Below the pieces are notes generated by a model. It did no database searches and was not told the origin of the DNA. It worked only from the letters and a program-made list of their open reading frames with translations. DNA of 64,000 nucleotides. Origin: Aquimarina aquimarini. Its GTDB lineage: Bacteria > Bacteroidota > Bacteroidia > Flavobacteriales > Flavobacteriaceae. Made by a program: the position numbers and the translations under genes. The stretch is taken from contig NZ_OMKE01000008.1 in the NCBI RefSeq assembly GCF_900299535.1, positions 1 through 64,000 on the forward strand, given 5' to 3'. Of the stretch, positions 25,951-33,678 are shown piece after piece (within the stretch, counting starts at the first letter, position 1; every line of letters starts with the position of its first letter).

Positions 25951-26973
25951 AAAATATGCAGTGACTACTATCCTTTTGGGATGTTACTTCCTAATAGACA
26001 TGGAAACAGTGCAGACTATAGATACGGCTTCCAAGGACAAGAACTAGACAACGAAATCAAAGGGGAAGGGAACTCTGTTAACTATACATATAGAATGCAT
26101 GACCCTCGTGTGGGGAGGTTCTTTGCTGTTGACCCTTTAAGTTGGGAATATCCTTGGAATAGCCCATATGCTTTTAGTGAAAATAGGGTTGTTGATGGAA
26201 TAGGTCTTGAAGGAAGAGAGTGGGATAATGTTATTATGAGATTGTCACTTTATTACTCCAATTGGAAATTAGAAATAACAACTGCTAAAGGAAATGTTCT
26301 ACAGGGAGCAAATAGATCTAATGATATGATAAATTATCATCCTCAAATAGCAGAAAATAAAAAAGATTTTATGCACGATGTTCAACTTACAGCTGGTTTA
26401 ACAGAATTAGCAATAGCTAAGCCTCTTGAATTAACAACTATGACAACGATAGTTGCAGGTGTAACAGTTCCCGCGGTTATATATGGGGCTCCAGCTGTTG
26501 CAACTCTCATACCAGAGGGAACGGCTATTTATTTAGAAAAAGCTATAGCAGAAGCATCATTAGATGCATTTAAACAATTACTTCAAAATGGAGGAGATGT
26601 CGAACAAGTGGATTGGGCTAATGTTGTGATTTCTGGTGTTATTAAAAATAAGGCAGCATCTGATTTTTTCAAAGCTTTTATTGACGCTAAAGAAGGAGAT
26701 GTGTCTTTAAAAAGTTTAGATGAAGGACTTTATGATTTTGCATTAAGAAGAATTATTGATAAAGGTGTTAAAAAAGCAGGTATCGATAAATCAGAGGGAG
26801 CTGATATAGTAAAAAGTGTTTTTGAAAATTTATTAATAAAAATGTTTAAAGATGAAATCCGTAAACAAATAAAAGAAGTAAATATTGAACCTACTAAAAT
26901 CCCATCTAAAAAAGTTGATGAAAGAGCAAAGAATAATAAGGTAAACGATAAAACTAAAGTAAAAAAAGGTTGA
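25951..26973 (+). CDS. Truncated RHS protein tip: end of the RHS core plus a variable C-terminal domain
   Basis: The frame opens after a TGA at 25948, directly into the end of an RHS-associated core ([16 protein letters not shown], then [53 protein letters not shown]); the usable ATG is 25981. The large YD-repeat shell is missing. After the core boundary (about residue 76 from 25981) come about 250 residues of unrecognised sequence with a hydrophobic stretch ([20 protein letters not shown]) and a Lys-rich end. In RHS systems the region after the core is a polymorphic toxin. This is an orphan tip, a displaced cassette that recombination could attach to a full RHS gene. Confidence 0.8.
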   Translation, partial: KICSDYYPFGMLLPNRHGNSADYRYGFQGQELDNEIKGEGNSVNYTYRMHDPRVGRFFAVDPLSWEYPWNSPYAFSENRVVDGIGLEGREWDNVIMRLSLYYSNWKLEITTAKGNVLQGANRSNDMINYHPQIAENKKDFMHDVQLTAGLTELAIAKPLELTTMTTIVAGVTVPAVIYGAPAVATLIPEGTAIYLEKAIAEASLDAFKQLLQNGGDVEQVDWANVVISGVIKNKAASDFFKAFIDAKEGDVSLKSLDEGLYDFALRRIIDKGVKKAGIDKSEGADIVKSVFENLLIKMFKDEIRKQIKEVNIEPTKIPSKKVDERAKNNKVNDKTKVKKG

Positions 26974-26977
26974 TATT

Positions 26978-27331
26978 TTGATAGGTATAAAAAGAAATCA
27001 TATAGAAATTATAGGGGTGATTATTGTTCTTTTAATTTCTGTTTTTTTATGGAATTCTAGGAAAAATGAAATTGAAGAAATATCTAAAAATTCATTACCT
27101 ACTGTTGCAATTATCATTAAACACGAGGTTATAGGAATTGGAGATGGTTATTATGTTACTTATAGATATAATGTTGGAGATCGGGAGTATATAAAAACGG
27201 ATAATTATTCGAGAAAATTTGCTACTTGTTATAAGGATAGCAGTTGTATTGGTTTGAAGTTTCGTTTATATTATAATATTAATGATCCTGAAAAGTGTGT
27301 AATTAATTTTAATCAAGAAATACTTGAATAA
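26978..27331 (+). CDS. Small membrane-anchored protein after the RHS tip, candidate immunity protein
   Basis: 117 residues from a TTG 4 bases after the RHS stop. One N-terminal membrane segment (about 8-25, IEIIGVIIVLLISVFLW) and a small beta-rich domain with a Cys pair (FATCYKDSSCIGLKFRLYYN) and a VTYRYNVGDREYIKTDN motif, similar in layout to DUF3592-type extracytoplasmic domains. The position right after a polymorphic tip is where cognate immunity genes occur. Function is inferred from this alone. Confidence 0.55.
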   Translation: MIGIKRNHIEIIGVIIVLLISVFLWNSRKNEIEEISKNSLPTVAIIIKHEVIGIGDGYYVTYRYNVGDREYIKTDNYSRKFATCYKDSSCIGLKFRLYYNINDPEKCVINFNQEILE

Positions 27332-27357
27332 ACTGTCTTACCCCGCTGGCGCACGAA

Positions 27358-27478
27358 TGATTGATTGCTAGTGCTCGACCCCAGATGGCGCTAGTTTGTC
27401 AAAGTAACGGCTACCGCTAAGCTTGGCTTAGTGGCGTGCAAGAGTAACCCGATAGCGCGGATTTGTAATCCGTGCGAT
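27358..27478. repeat. Cluster of small GC-richer palindromes (REP-like) after the RHS remnant
   Basis: Two hairpins of the same design, 9 bp / 3-base loop / 9 bp with one G-T wobble: CCGCTAAGC-TTG-GCTTAGTGG at 27414-27434 and GCGCGGATT-TGT-AATCCGTGC at 27455-27475. A looser pair (TAGTGC with GCGCTA) lies at about 27370-27392. The stretch is clearly richer in GC than its surroundings. It may be a REP-type element or debris of a longer repeat; no REP-associated transposase is in the window. Confidence 0.5.
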
Positions 27479-27505
27479 TATTAAAGATTGTAATATAAAA
27501 TAAAT

Positions 27506-27535
27506 ATAAAAGCTACTGTAAGAGGTAGCTTTTAT
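27506..27535. terminator. Short hairpin, possible bidirectional terminator
   Basis: AAAAGCTAC (27508-27516) pairs with GTAGCTTTT (27525-27533) around an 8-base loop, flanked by A and T runs on the two sides. The remainder of 27536-27720 shows nothing recognisable. Confidence 0.55.
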
Positions 27536-27720
27536 GGTTTGTAGATTTTGGCTACCTTTTTAGAAATTGGTAGTGATGGTTTTTTGTTAGGTTTTACTAA
27601 ATAGATGGGCTTAGCCGTGGTTGGGAAATAAATTTGTTCTGTATTAAAATAAAAATAAAGTATTCTTTTATATGGTACATTTGATATTCAAAAAAAGATT
27701 GATTTTTATAACGACAAACT

Positions 27721-28653
27721 GTGCAGACAAAACAGAATCATTATATAAGAAATACAAACAAGGTATTGGATTATATCGATAAGAACTTAGAGAAATCTTT
27801 TTCACTAGAAGAACTATCGTTGATAGCCAATTTTTCAAAATTTCATTTTCGTAGAATATTTATTGCTATTGTAGGAGAATCCCCTTTTCAATATATAGTA
27901 AGACTTCGTTTAGAAAAATCAGCATCACTTATTATATCTCAACCACATAAAAGTTTATCAGAGATAGCGTATCAATGTGGTTTCTCTGATCTTTCTATTT
28001 TTTCTAGAAGTTTTAAAAAACATTTCAATACTACAGCATCTTTCTACAAAAAAGAAGCCATTCAAAAAAGCAATAATAGTCAAACGAATAGCAATATTCG
28101 ACATAAGGAAGATAAGATCGCCCCATACTTTTGTCCAGCATCTAAAACAATAAAATGGACAAGTACTATGGAGATTATTAAAAACGTAGAAGTAAGGACG
28201 CTTTCTAAAATGACGGTGGCTTATAATAGAAGTTTAGGCCCTTATAAAGGAAATAATGAATTATATCAAAAACATAGAGGAGAGCTCTTTGCTTGGGCGG
28301 CATCAAAAGAATTGATGGGTAACGAAGATTTTAAATACCTGATCGTTTATCATGATAACCCCAAAGTAACTCTTAATGATACACAAAGAATGAGTTTATG
28401 TGTAACAATCCCTAAGGAAACAGAAACAGACGGTATTATAGGAAAAATGGATATTGAAGAAGGAAAATATGTAGTATGTCAATTTGAGATGTCTGCACAG
28501 GATTTTCCAAAAGCATGGGACTGGATTTATGGGCAGTGGTTTCCTACTAATAATTATGTTCCCGATGATAAACCATATTTTGAATTGTATCCAGAGCAAC
28601 CAAAAGGAGAAATATTCAAAGTTGAGTTTTATGTACCCGTAAAAGCTATTTAA
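27721..28653 (+). CDS. AraC-family regulator with a C-terminal GyrI-like effector domain
   Basis: 310 residues from GTG. The N-terminal AraC double HTH (about 8-108) is typical: NLEKSFSLEELSLIANFSKF, FHFRRIF, then LSEIAYQCGFSDLSIFSRSF. A polar linker precedes the GyrI-like/SOUL fold (about 150-310; NVEVRTLSKMTVAYNRSLGP, GKYVVCQFEMSAQDFPKAWD, YFELYPEQPKGEIFKVEFYV), which binds small hydrophobic or cationic ligands in relatives such as Rob or BmrR. It is followed by a very long hairpin terminator and so is monocistronic. Confidence 0.9.
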   Translation: MQTKQNHYIRNTNKVLDYIDKNLEKSFSLEELSLIANFSKFHFRRIFIAIVGESPFQYIVRLRLEKSASLIISQPHKSLSEIAYQCGFSDLSIFSRSFKKHFNTTASFYKKEAIQKSNNSQTNSNIRHKEDKIAPYFCPASKTIKWTSTMEIIKNVEVRTLSKMTVAYNRSLGPYKGNNELYQKHRGELFAWAASKELMGNEDFKYLIVYHDNPKVTLNDTQRMSLCVTIPKETETDGIIGKMDIEEGKYVVCQFEMSAQDFPKAWDWIYGQWFPTNNYVPDDKPYFELYPEQPKGEIFKVEFYVPVKAI

Positions 28654-28674
28654 GAAAATGCAATTGAGGGTATG

Positions 28675-28723
28675 AGATACTAGAAAAGAGCTGAATTATT
28701 TATTCAGCTCTTTTCTAGTATCT
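28675..28723 (+). terminator. Long perfect hairpin after the AraC regulator
   Basis: Left arm 28675-28696 and right arm 28702-28723 pair over 22 bp without mismatch around a 5-base loop, including GAAAAGAGCTGAAT and its complement. The following T-run is short (TTTG), so it may act as an RNA stabiliser or a bidirectional stop. Confidence 0.75.
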
Positions 28724-28825
28724 TTGTTTATGAGCCAAACATTAGTATAAAATAGATCATGTTTTATGCATAAGATCAAGTAAGAAACCTTTTTCTACCA
28801 AAAATTAAATGTAGCAAGAATCGGG

Positions 28826-28856
28826 TTTTATGACCTTCAGAACCTACATACTTTTG
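28826..28856 (+). promoter_or_regulatory. Possible promoter of the alkylation-repair operon
   Basis: A TACTTTTG box at 28849-28856 fits TAnnTTTG; a T-rich element (TTTT at 28826-28829) is 19 bases upstream but lacks the G of TTTG. The ATG is 20 bases downstream. An Ada-type activator site could overlap but is not recognised. Confidence 0.4.
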
Positions 28857-28875
28857 TATCATAAAATATAATAAA

Positions 28876-29718
28876 ATGACAGATCAAGAGCATGTTAATT
28901 ACAATCGAATAGCAGAAGCTATAACGTATATCAAAGAAAATTTTAAAGAGCAACCTTCTTTAAACACGATTGCAGATAGTGTAGATATAAGCCCATATCA
29001 TTTTCAACGTCTTTTTACCGATTGGGCAGGCGTAAGCCCTAAAAAGTTTATGCAGTATTTAAGTATCAATTATGCCAAACAATTACTAAAAGAGAAACAA
29101 GCTACATTATTTGATACAGCATATCAAACAGGTTTGTCTGGTACAAGTCGTTTGCATGATTTATTTATTAATATTGAAGGAATGACTCCTGGAGAATATA
29201 AAAATGGAGGGGAGAACCTTTTTATAAATTACAGTTTTGCCGAAAGCCCGTTTGGTAATATTATTGTAGCATCTACCAAAAAAGGAATCTGCCATATAGA
29301 ATTTTTTGAAGATAAGAAGGAAGCTCTAATAAAAATGAAATGTAGATTTCCAAATGCTAAGTATAATCAAGTTGTAGATACCACACAACAAAATGCACTG
29401 TTCATATTTCAAAACGATTGGAGTAAACTCAATCAGATAAAATTGCACTTACAAGGAACACCATTTCAGTTAAAAGTATGGGAAACGCTGTTAAAAATTC
29501 CAATGGGTAAGCTATCAACATATGGGGCAATAGCAAAAGAAATTGATAATCCCAACGCATCAAGAGCCATAGGAACAGCAATAGGTGGTAACCCAGTGGC
29601 ATTTCTGATTCCTTGCCATAGAGTCATTCAATCTACAGGAAATATTGGAGGATATATGTGGGGAAGCACTAGAAAATCAGCAATAATTGGTTGGGAAGCT
29701 GCAAAAACTAATGTGTAA
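28876..29718 (+). CDS. AraC-type HTH fused to O6-methylguanine-DNA methyltransferase (Ada C-terminal half)
   Basis: 280 residues. About 1-105 is an AraC HTH pair (LNTIADSVDISPYHFQRLF, ATLFDTAYQTGLSGTSRLHD). About 115-280 is a methylated-DNA-protein cysteine methyltransferase, with FQLKVWETLLKIPMGKLSTY and the active-site FLIPCHRVIQSTG followed by IGGYMWGSTRKS. The reactive Cys of PCHR accepts alkyl groups from O6-alkylguanine. Compared with E. coli Ada, the N-terminal methylphosphotriester zinc domain is missing; a relative of it is encoded separately 720 bases downstream, so Ada appears split in this operon. The next start abuts this stop. Confidence 0.92.
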   Translation: MTDQEHVNYNRIAEAITYIKENFKEQPSLNTIADSVDISPYHFQRLFTDWAGVSPKKFMQYLSINYAKQLLKEKQATLFDTAYQTGLSGTSRLHDLFINIEGMTPGEYKNGGENLFINYSFAESPFGNIIVASTKKGICHIEFFEDKKEALIKMKCRFPNAKYNQVVDTTQQNALFIFQNDWSKLNQIKLHLQGTPFQLKVWETLLKIPMGKLSTYGAIAKEIDNPNASRAIGTAIGGNPVAFLIPCHRVIQSTGNIGGYMWGSTRKSAIIGWEAAKTNV

Positions 29719-30432
29719 ATGGAGAGGTTAATTACAAAAATTAAAGCTATTGATTGGGATGATATTGCTTTGAATATGAATGAAAAAGGATATGCCATTA
29801 TCCCAAAATTAATATCAGAAAAGCAATGTAAGGTATTACTCAATATGTATGACGAACCTATAGCATATAGAAAAACTGTAACCATGGAGCGTTATCGTTT
29901 TGGTCTGGGAGAATACAAGTATTTTGACTACCCATTGCCAGAAATAATTCAAACCCTGCGAGAGCAGATATATCCAAAATTAGTACCAATAGCCAATTTA
30001 TGGATGAAAGTTTTGAAAATGGAAAAAGAATTTCCAGACTCATTGTATGCGTTACAAAAACAATGTCATGATGTCAATCAATTAAAACCAACTCCATTAA
30101 TTTTGAAGTATGGTAAAGGGGGATACAATACCTTGCATCAAGATTTATATGGAGAGGTGTATTTTCCGCTTCAAGCGGTATTATTTTTAAACGAGCCAAA
30201 TGTTGATTTTGATGGGGGTGAATTTGTGCTTATGCAACAAATACCAAGAGCACAATCTAAAGCTATAGTACTACAACCTAAAAAAGGGGATATGCTTATT
30301 TTTACAACTAATTTTAGACCTATAAAAGGAAAAAAAGGATATTATAGAGCAAATATGAAACATGGGGTGAGTGAATTACATCGTGGGGCAAGACATACAG
30401 TAGGCATAATTTTTCATGATGCAATAAGCTAG
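29719..30432 (+). CDS. 2-oxoglutarate/Fe(II) dioxygenase in the alkylation-repair operon
   Basis: 237 residues, starting immediately after the previous stop. The double-stranded beta-helix has the HxD pair in GGYNTLHQDLYGEVYFPLQ (near residue 140), a distal His in NMKHGVSELHRG and the 2OG-binding Arg in RGARHTVGIIF. It resembles the bacterial 2OG-Fe(II) oxygenases found beside ada-type genes and is distinct from the AlkB encoded two genes later. Oxidative dealkylation or a related nucleic-acid or protein hydroxylation is likely; the substrate is not visible. Confidence 0.85.
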   Translation: MERLITKIKAIDWDDIALNMNEKGYAIIPKLISEKQCKVLLNMYDEPIAYRKTVTMERYRFGLGEYKYFDYPLPEIIQTLREQIYPKLVPIANLWMKVLKMEKEFPDSLYALQKQCHDVNQLKPTPLILKYGKGGYNTLHQDLYGEVYFPLQAVLFLNEPNVDFDGGEFVLMQQIPRAQSKAIVLQPKKGDMLIFTTNFRPIKGKKGYYRANMKHGVSELHRGARHTVGIIFHDAIS

Positions 30433-30435
30433 GAT

Positions 30436-30681
30436 ATGATAGCGCATAATGTTATTTTAGATCGTGATTTACGTATTAAAATTAAGAGGAAAGAAATTCT
30501 CTTAGGAGGTAATAAGAACTTAAAAATTTATGGTAAGTTAGGCTGTAAATCAGGTAAACGAATGAAGCGTAAAAATCGAGTGTTCTTTTCTAGTGAAAAG
30601 GAAGCTTTACAAAATAATTTTCGTCCGTGTGGTCATTGTATGAATAAGGAATATAAAAAATGGAAAAATGAAGCTGTTTAA
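30436..30681 (+). CDS. Stand-alone Ada metal-binding domain relative, 81 residues
   Basis: The sequence follows the Ada N-terminal zinc domain in order: IKIKRKEILLGGNKNLKIYG, then KLGCKSGKRMKRKNRVFF, SSEKEALQNNFRPCGHCMNK. E. coli Ada has four zinc Cys (CxxxC...CxxC); here the second is replaced by Lys (C-K-S-G-K), leaving Cys37 and the CGHC pair. The domain may bind metal differently or have lost methyl-acceptor activity. It overlaps the alkB start by 14 bases, so both are translated together. Confidence 0.85.
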   Translation: MIAHNVILDRDLRIKIKRKEILLGGNKNLKIYGKLGCKSGKRMKRKNRVFFSSEKEALQNNFRPCGHCMNKEYKKWKNEAV

Positions 30682-31285
30682 TATAGAAGTGGATGCCACA
30701 AAAAATTGGCTCCCAAAAGAGGGAACAGTACATTATTATGGTACATTACTTAACCAAAGGGAAGCAAATCAATATCTAGAATCCTTATTAGATACTATCG
30801 AGTGGCGTAATGATGAGGCAATAATTTTTGGGAAAAAGATAATTACCAAACGCAAAGTAGCTTGGTATGGCGAAAAACCTTTTGAATATACGTACTCCAA
30901 AACGACAAAATTAGCTTTACCCTGGACAGAGGAGCTATTAGAGTTAAAAACAAAAGTAGAACAAAAAACGGGTGAAACATTTAACTCTTGCTTGTTAAAC
31001 CTATATCACAATGGGAGCGAAGGCATGGCTTGGCATAGTGATGCTGAAAAAGATTTGAAAAAAAACGGAGCTATAGCGTCTTTGAGCTTTGGAGCAGAAC
31101 GAAAATTTGCCTTTAAGCATAAAATAACCAAAGAGAAAGTTGAACTGATGCTGGAACACGGTAGCCTACTGGTAATGAAAGGAACTACCCAAACAAATTG
31201 GTTACACCGATTACCACAAACAAAATTAATACATACTCCCAGAGTGAACTTAACTTTTAGAACGATTGAGGAAATTAATAGATAG
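30668..31285 (+). CDS. alkB: DNA oxidative demethylase AlkB (ABH2/3-like)
   Basis: 205 residues with the AlkB core: nucleotide-lid region KRKVAWYGEKPFEYTYS, substrate/metal site NLYHNGSEGMAWHSDAEKDL (HxD), the jelly-roll SLSFGAERKFAFKH, the distal His in TNWLHRLPQT and the RxNxTFR signature as RVNLTFRTI. AlkB uses Fe(II) and 2-oxoglutarate to remove methyl groups from 1-methyladenine and 3-methylcytosine. It closes the four-gene alkylation-repair operon. Confidence 0.93.
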   Translation: MKLFNIEVDATKNWLPKEGTVHYYGTLLNQREANQYLESLLDTIEWRNDEAIIFGKKIITKRKVAWYGEKPFEYTYSKTTKLALPWTEELLELKTKVEQKTGETFNSCLLNLYHNGSEGMAWHSDAEKDLKKNGAIASLSFGAERKFAFKHKITKEKVELMLEHGSLLVMKGTTQTNWLHRLPQTKLIHTPRVNLTFRTIEEINR

Positions 31286-31437
31286 CTACTAAAAATATAC
31301 TCAAAAGTTGATTTACCTACCTTGAATAGATAGGATAATAGAAGAAATTCTTCAACATTTCAAAAAAAAATACATTTACTGTAACAGTCATCTATGTGTT
31401 GTGTCTAAATCGTAAACCAAATAAAAATAAAAAGGTT

Positions 31438-31929
31438 ATGATGTACAAAACACATTCAAAATTATTGATAGTCATGCTATTTTGTGTGATTTCAATACCA
31501 ATTAATAGTAATGCTCAAATTAAAAAAGAAAAAAAGATGACAACAGAACAAAAAAATGTATTAACAGCTATAGAAAAAATGACAGAAGCTTTTCAAAACA
31601 AAGATATTGATAGAGTCATGGCCAGTTATGAGCAAGATGCAGTCGTAGTATTTGAACCAGAAACACCAATATCTGATCCTAAAGTTTTGAGAGAAATGTT
31701 TAAGGAAATGGCTATGATAAATCCTATTTTTACCTATAGTGGACATGAAGTTTTTATTGCAGGAACTATAGCAACTCATATTGCACCATGGGAAATGACT
31801 GCAAAAACACCTGATGGAATAGAAATTAAACAGAATGGATTATCTATTGCAGTGCTAAGAAAACAAGAAGATGGAAAATGGCTTATGATTTTTGATAATC
31901 CTCATGGTCAATTTTTAATGAATAAATAA
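31438..31929 (+). CDS. Secreted SnoaL-like/DUF4440 protein (SgcJ/EcaC family)
   Basis: 163 residues from the ATG at 31438, chosen because it gives a clean signal peptide (MMYKTHSKLLIVMLFC, cut near SNA-Q); an upstream in-frame ATG at 31396 would add a polar extension. The NTF2-like fold shows AIEKMTEAFQNKDIDRVMAS, then YEQDAVVVFEPETPIS, and GKWLMIFDNPHG. The cone-shaped fold binds small ligands; catalysis is unproven. It precedes the sigma factor gene beyond a terminator. Confidence 0.85.
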   Translation: MMYKTHSKLLIVMLFCVISIPINSNAQIKKEKKMTTEQKNVLTAIEKMTEAFQNKDIDRVMASYEQDAVVVFEPETPISDPKVLREMFKEMAMINPIFTYSGHEVFIAGTIATHIAPWEMTAKTPDGIEIKQNGLSIAVLRKQEDGKWLMIFDNPHGQFLMNK

Positions 31930-31944
31930 TAGTATAATCGTATT

Positions 31945-31980
31945 AAAATTTTGTCCTTGTATTTACAAGGGCAAAATTTT
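31945..31980 (+). terminator. Intrinsic terminator with a 16-bp stem
   Basis: AAAATTTTGTCCTTGT pairs with ACAAGGGCAAAATTTT over a 4-base loop with one G-T wobble. The A/T arms on both sides make it work in either direction. Confidence 0.8.
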
Positions 31981-31999
31981 ATAGTTCATAAAACACAAA

Positions 32000-32872
32000 A
32001 TGCGTAGTACATCATTTGATATAACAGTGTCTGACACTATTTTGATAGAAAAATCTCTTGCTGGTGATAAAATTGCACTAGAAAACCTGATTAAAAAGCA
32101 TCAAGATTGGATTTATAATGTTGCTTTGACATTTACTGGTGATAGTGATGAGGCAGCAGATTTAACACAAGAGGTATTGATTAAAGTGATAACAAAGCTA
32201 ACTTCATTTCAGAAAAAAAGTAGCTTTAAAACATGGGTGTATCGTATTGTGAAAAATCATTTTTTGAATATGAAAAGGGGTAAATATGAAACCAATTCAT
32301 TATCATTTGATGAATTTGGACAAGGACTTGACCAATTACCAAATGAGCCTCTTTCTAATTACTCTTTTGAAGTTGAAAATAAATTATTGGTAAAAGAAGC
32401 AAAAATAAGTTGTATGAAAGGAATGCTGTTATGCCTTGATAGAGAACAACGAATGATATATATAATTGGAGAATTGTTTGAGTTTACAGATTCGATTGGT
32501 AGTGAAATAATGGAAATTTCTAAAGAAAATTTTAGAGTCAAACTACATAGAGCAAAAAAACAATTGTATAATTTTATGAATAATAAATGCGGACTTATCA
32601 ATAAAAAGAACCCTTGTCGTTGTGCCAGAAAAACAGTAGGATTTATAAAAATGGGATTTGTTGACCCAGTAAACCTACATTTCCAGAAAAAAACGATTAC
32701 TAGTATCAATAAGGTAATAGATAAAAAAATAGAAACATATAAAGAAGAAATAACCTCTCAATATCAAAAGTTATATCAAGAACATCCCTTTGTACAAAGT
32801 CCTGTTATGTTACAGTCGATTAAAGATTTACTCTCTTCAAAAACTATAAAAGAAACCTTTAATTTTGAATAA
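32000..32872 (+). CDS. ECF-type RNA polymerase sigma factor with a Cys-containing C-terminal extension
   Basis: 290 residues, longer than the usual ECF size near 190. Sigma region 2 is seen at about 15-85 (LIKKHQDWIYNVALTFTGD, DLTQEVLIKVITKL, KTWVYRIVKNHFLN); region 4 at about 135-195 (MLLCLDREQRMIYIIGELFE, then MEISKENFRVKLHRAKKQL). After it lie CGLINKKNPCRCARK (three Cys close together) and a helical tail of about 80 residues. The Cys cluster might bind metal or respond to redox. No anti-sigma gene is adjacent. Confidence 0.88.
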   Translation: MRSTSFDITVSDTILIEKSLAGDKIALENLIKKHQDWIYNVALTFTGDSDEAADLTQEVLIKVITKLTSFQKKSSFKTWVYRIVKNHFLNMKRGKYETNSLSFDEFGQGLDQLPNEPLSNYSFEVENKLLVKEAKISCMKGMLLCLDREQRMIYIIGELFEFTDSIGSEIMEISKENFRVKLHRAKKQLYNFMNNKCGLINKKNPCRCARKTVGFIKMGFVDPVNLHFQKKTITSINKVIDKKIETYKEEITSQYQKLYQEHPFVQSPVMLQSIKDLLSSKTIKETFNFE

Positions 32873-32955
32873 GAGAAATATATAAATATCAGCTCTTGGG
32901 TTTATGATAACCTAAATTTAACTCATTAAAAGAACATTTTTTTGAGAGCTTATAT

Positions 32956-33678
32956 TTATAAAGGATGTAATGTGTTTAAAAATTGTAAGACTCCATTTCT
33001 ATAACTTGATCCTATAGGAAGTTCTCTTTCATTCACTTCAATATCTTGTTTGGTAAACGCATTAATGTAAGGTACATGTACAAGATAGGAGCGATGTATT
33101 CTTAAGAATTGAGCACCTAGTCTTTTTTGCATTACGCCAATGTTTTCTTTGGTCTTAACCGATCCTGTTCTGGTATGAAATGTTATATAATCTTTGAAGC
33201 TTTCTATATAATAAATATCGTCTAGAACTAGTTTAATTTTTTTATGTCCCTGCGTTATGAATATTGAAGAAGTCTGTTGTTCTACTTTTTCAGTATTTTC
33301 TGTTTTTGAGCCTTTGTTCATCTCATTCAAAAATTTCTGGATTGCCATAAAGAAGCGATCAAAAATGATTGGCTTCAATAAATAATCCAATGCATTTACC
33401 TCAAAACCTTCTAGCGCATATTCTCGATATGCCGTTGTGAATATGACTTTAGGTTTTTTTACTAAACTTTTGAAAAAATCAGTCCCTTTCATTACAGGCA
33501 TATTAATATCTAGAAATAACAGGTCAATATGTTCTTGAGAAAGCAGTGTAGAAGCCTCTAAGGCATTATTACAACTTCCTACAGCTATAAGATTAGGGAT
33601 TCTAGATACATATTCTTCTATAAGTTCAACAGCCAAAGGTTCATCATCAACTATTAAACAATTGTAGGTTACAGACAT
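32956..33678 (-). CDS. LytTR-family response regulator
   Basis: 240 residues. The receiver domain (about 5-115) has the acidic pair IVDDEP, phospho-acceptor Asp in LLFLDINMPV, Thr in VIFTTAYREYAL and Lys in LLKPI. The LytTR DNA-binding domain (about 135-238) has IYYIESFKDYITFHTRTG and FLRIHRSYLVHVPYINAF. Its start overlaps the end of the histidine kinase gene by about 10 bases, so they form one two-component system. Targets may include the TonB-type receptor gene transcribed divergently. Confidence 0.93.
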   Translation of the reverse strand: MSVTYNCLIVDDEPLAVELIEEYVSRIPNLIAVGSCNNALEASTLLSQEHIDLLFLDINMPVMKGTDFFKSLVKKPKVIFTTAYREYALEGFEVNALDYLLKPIIFDRFFMAIQKFLNEMNKGSKTENTEKVEQQTSSIFITQGHKKIKLVLDDIYYIESFKDYITFHTRTGSVKTKENIGVMQKRLGAQFLRIHRSYLVHVPYINAFTKQDIEVNERELPIGSSYRNGVLQFLNTLHPL

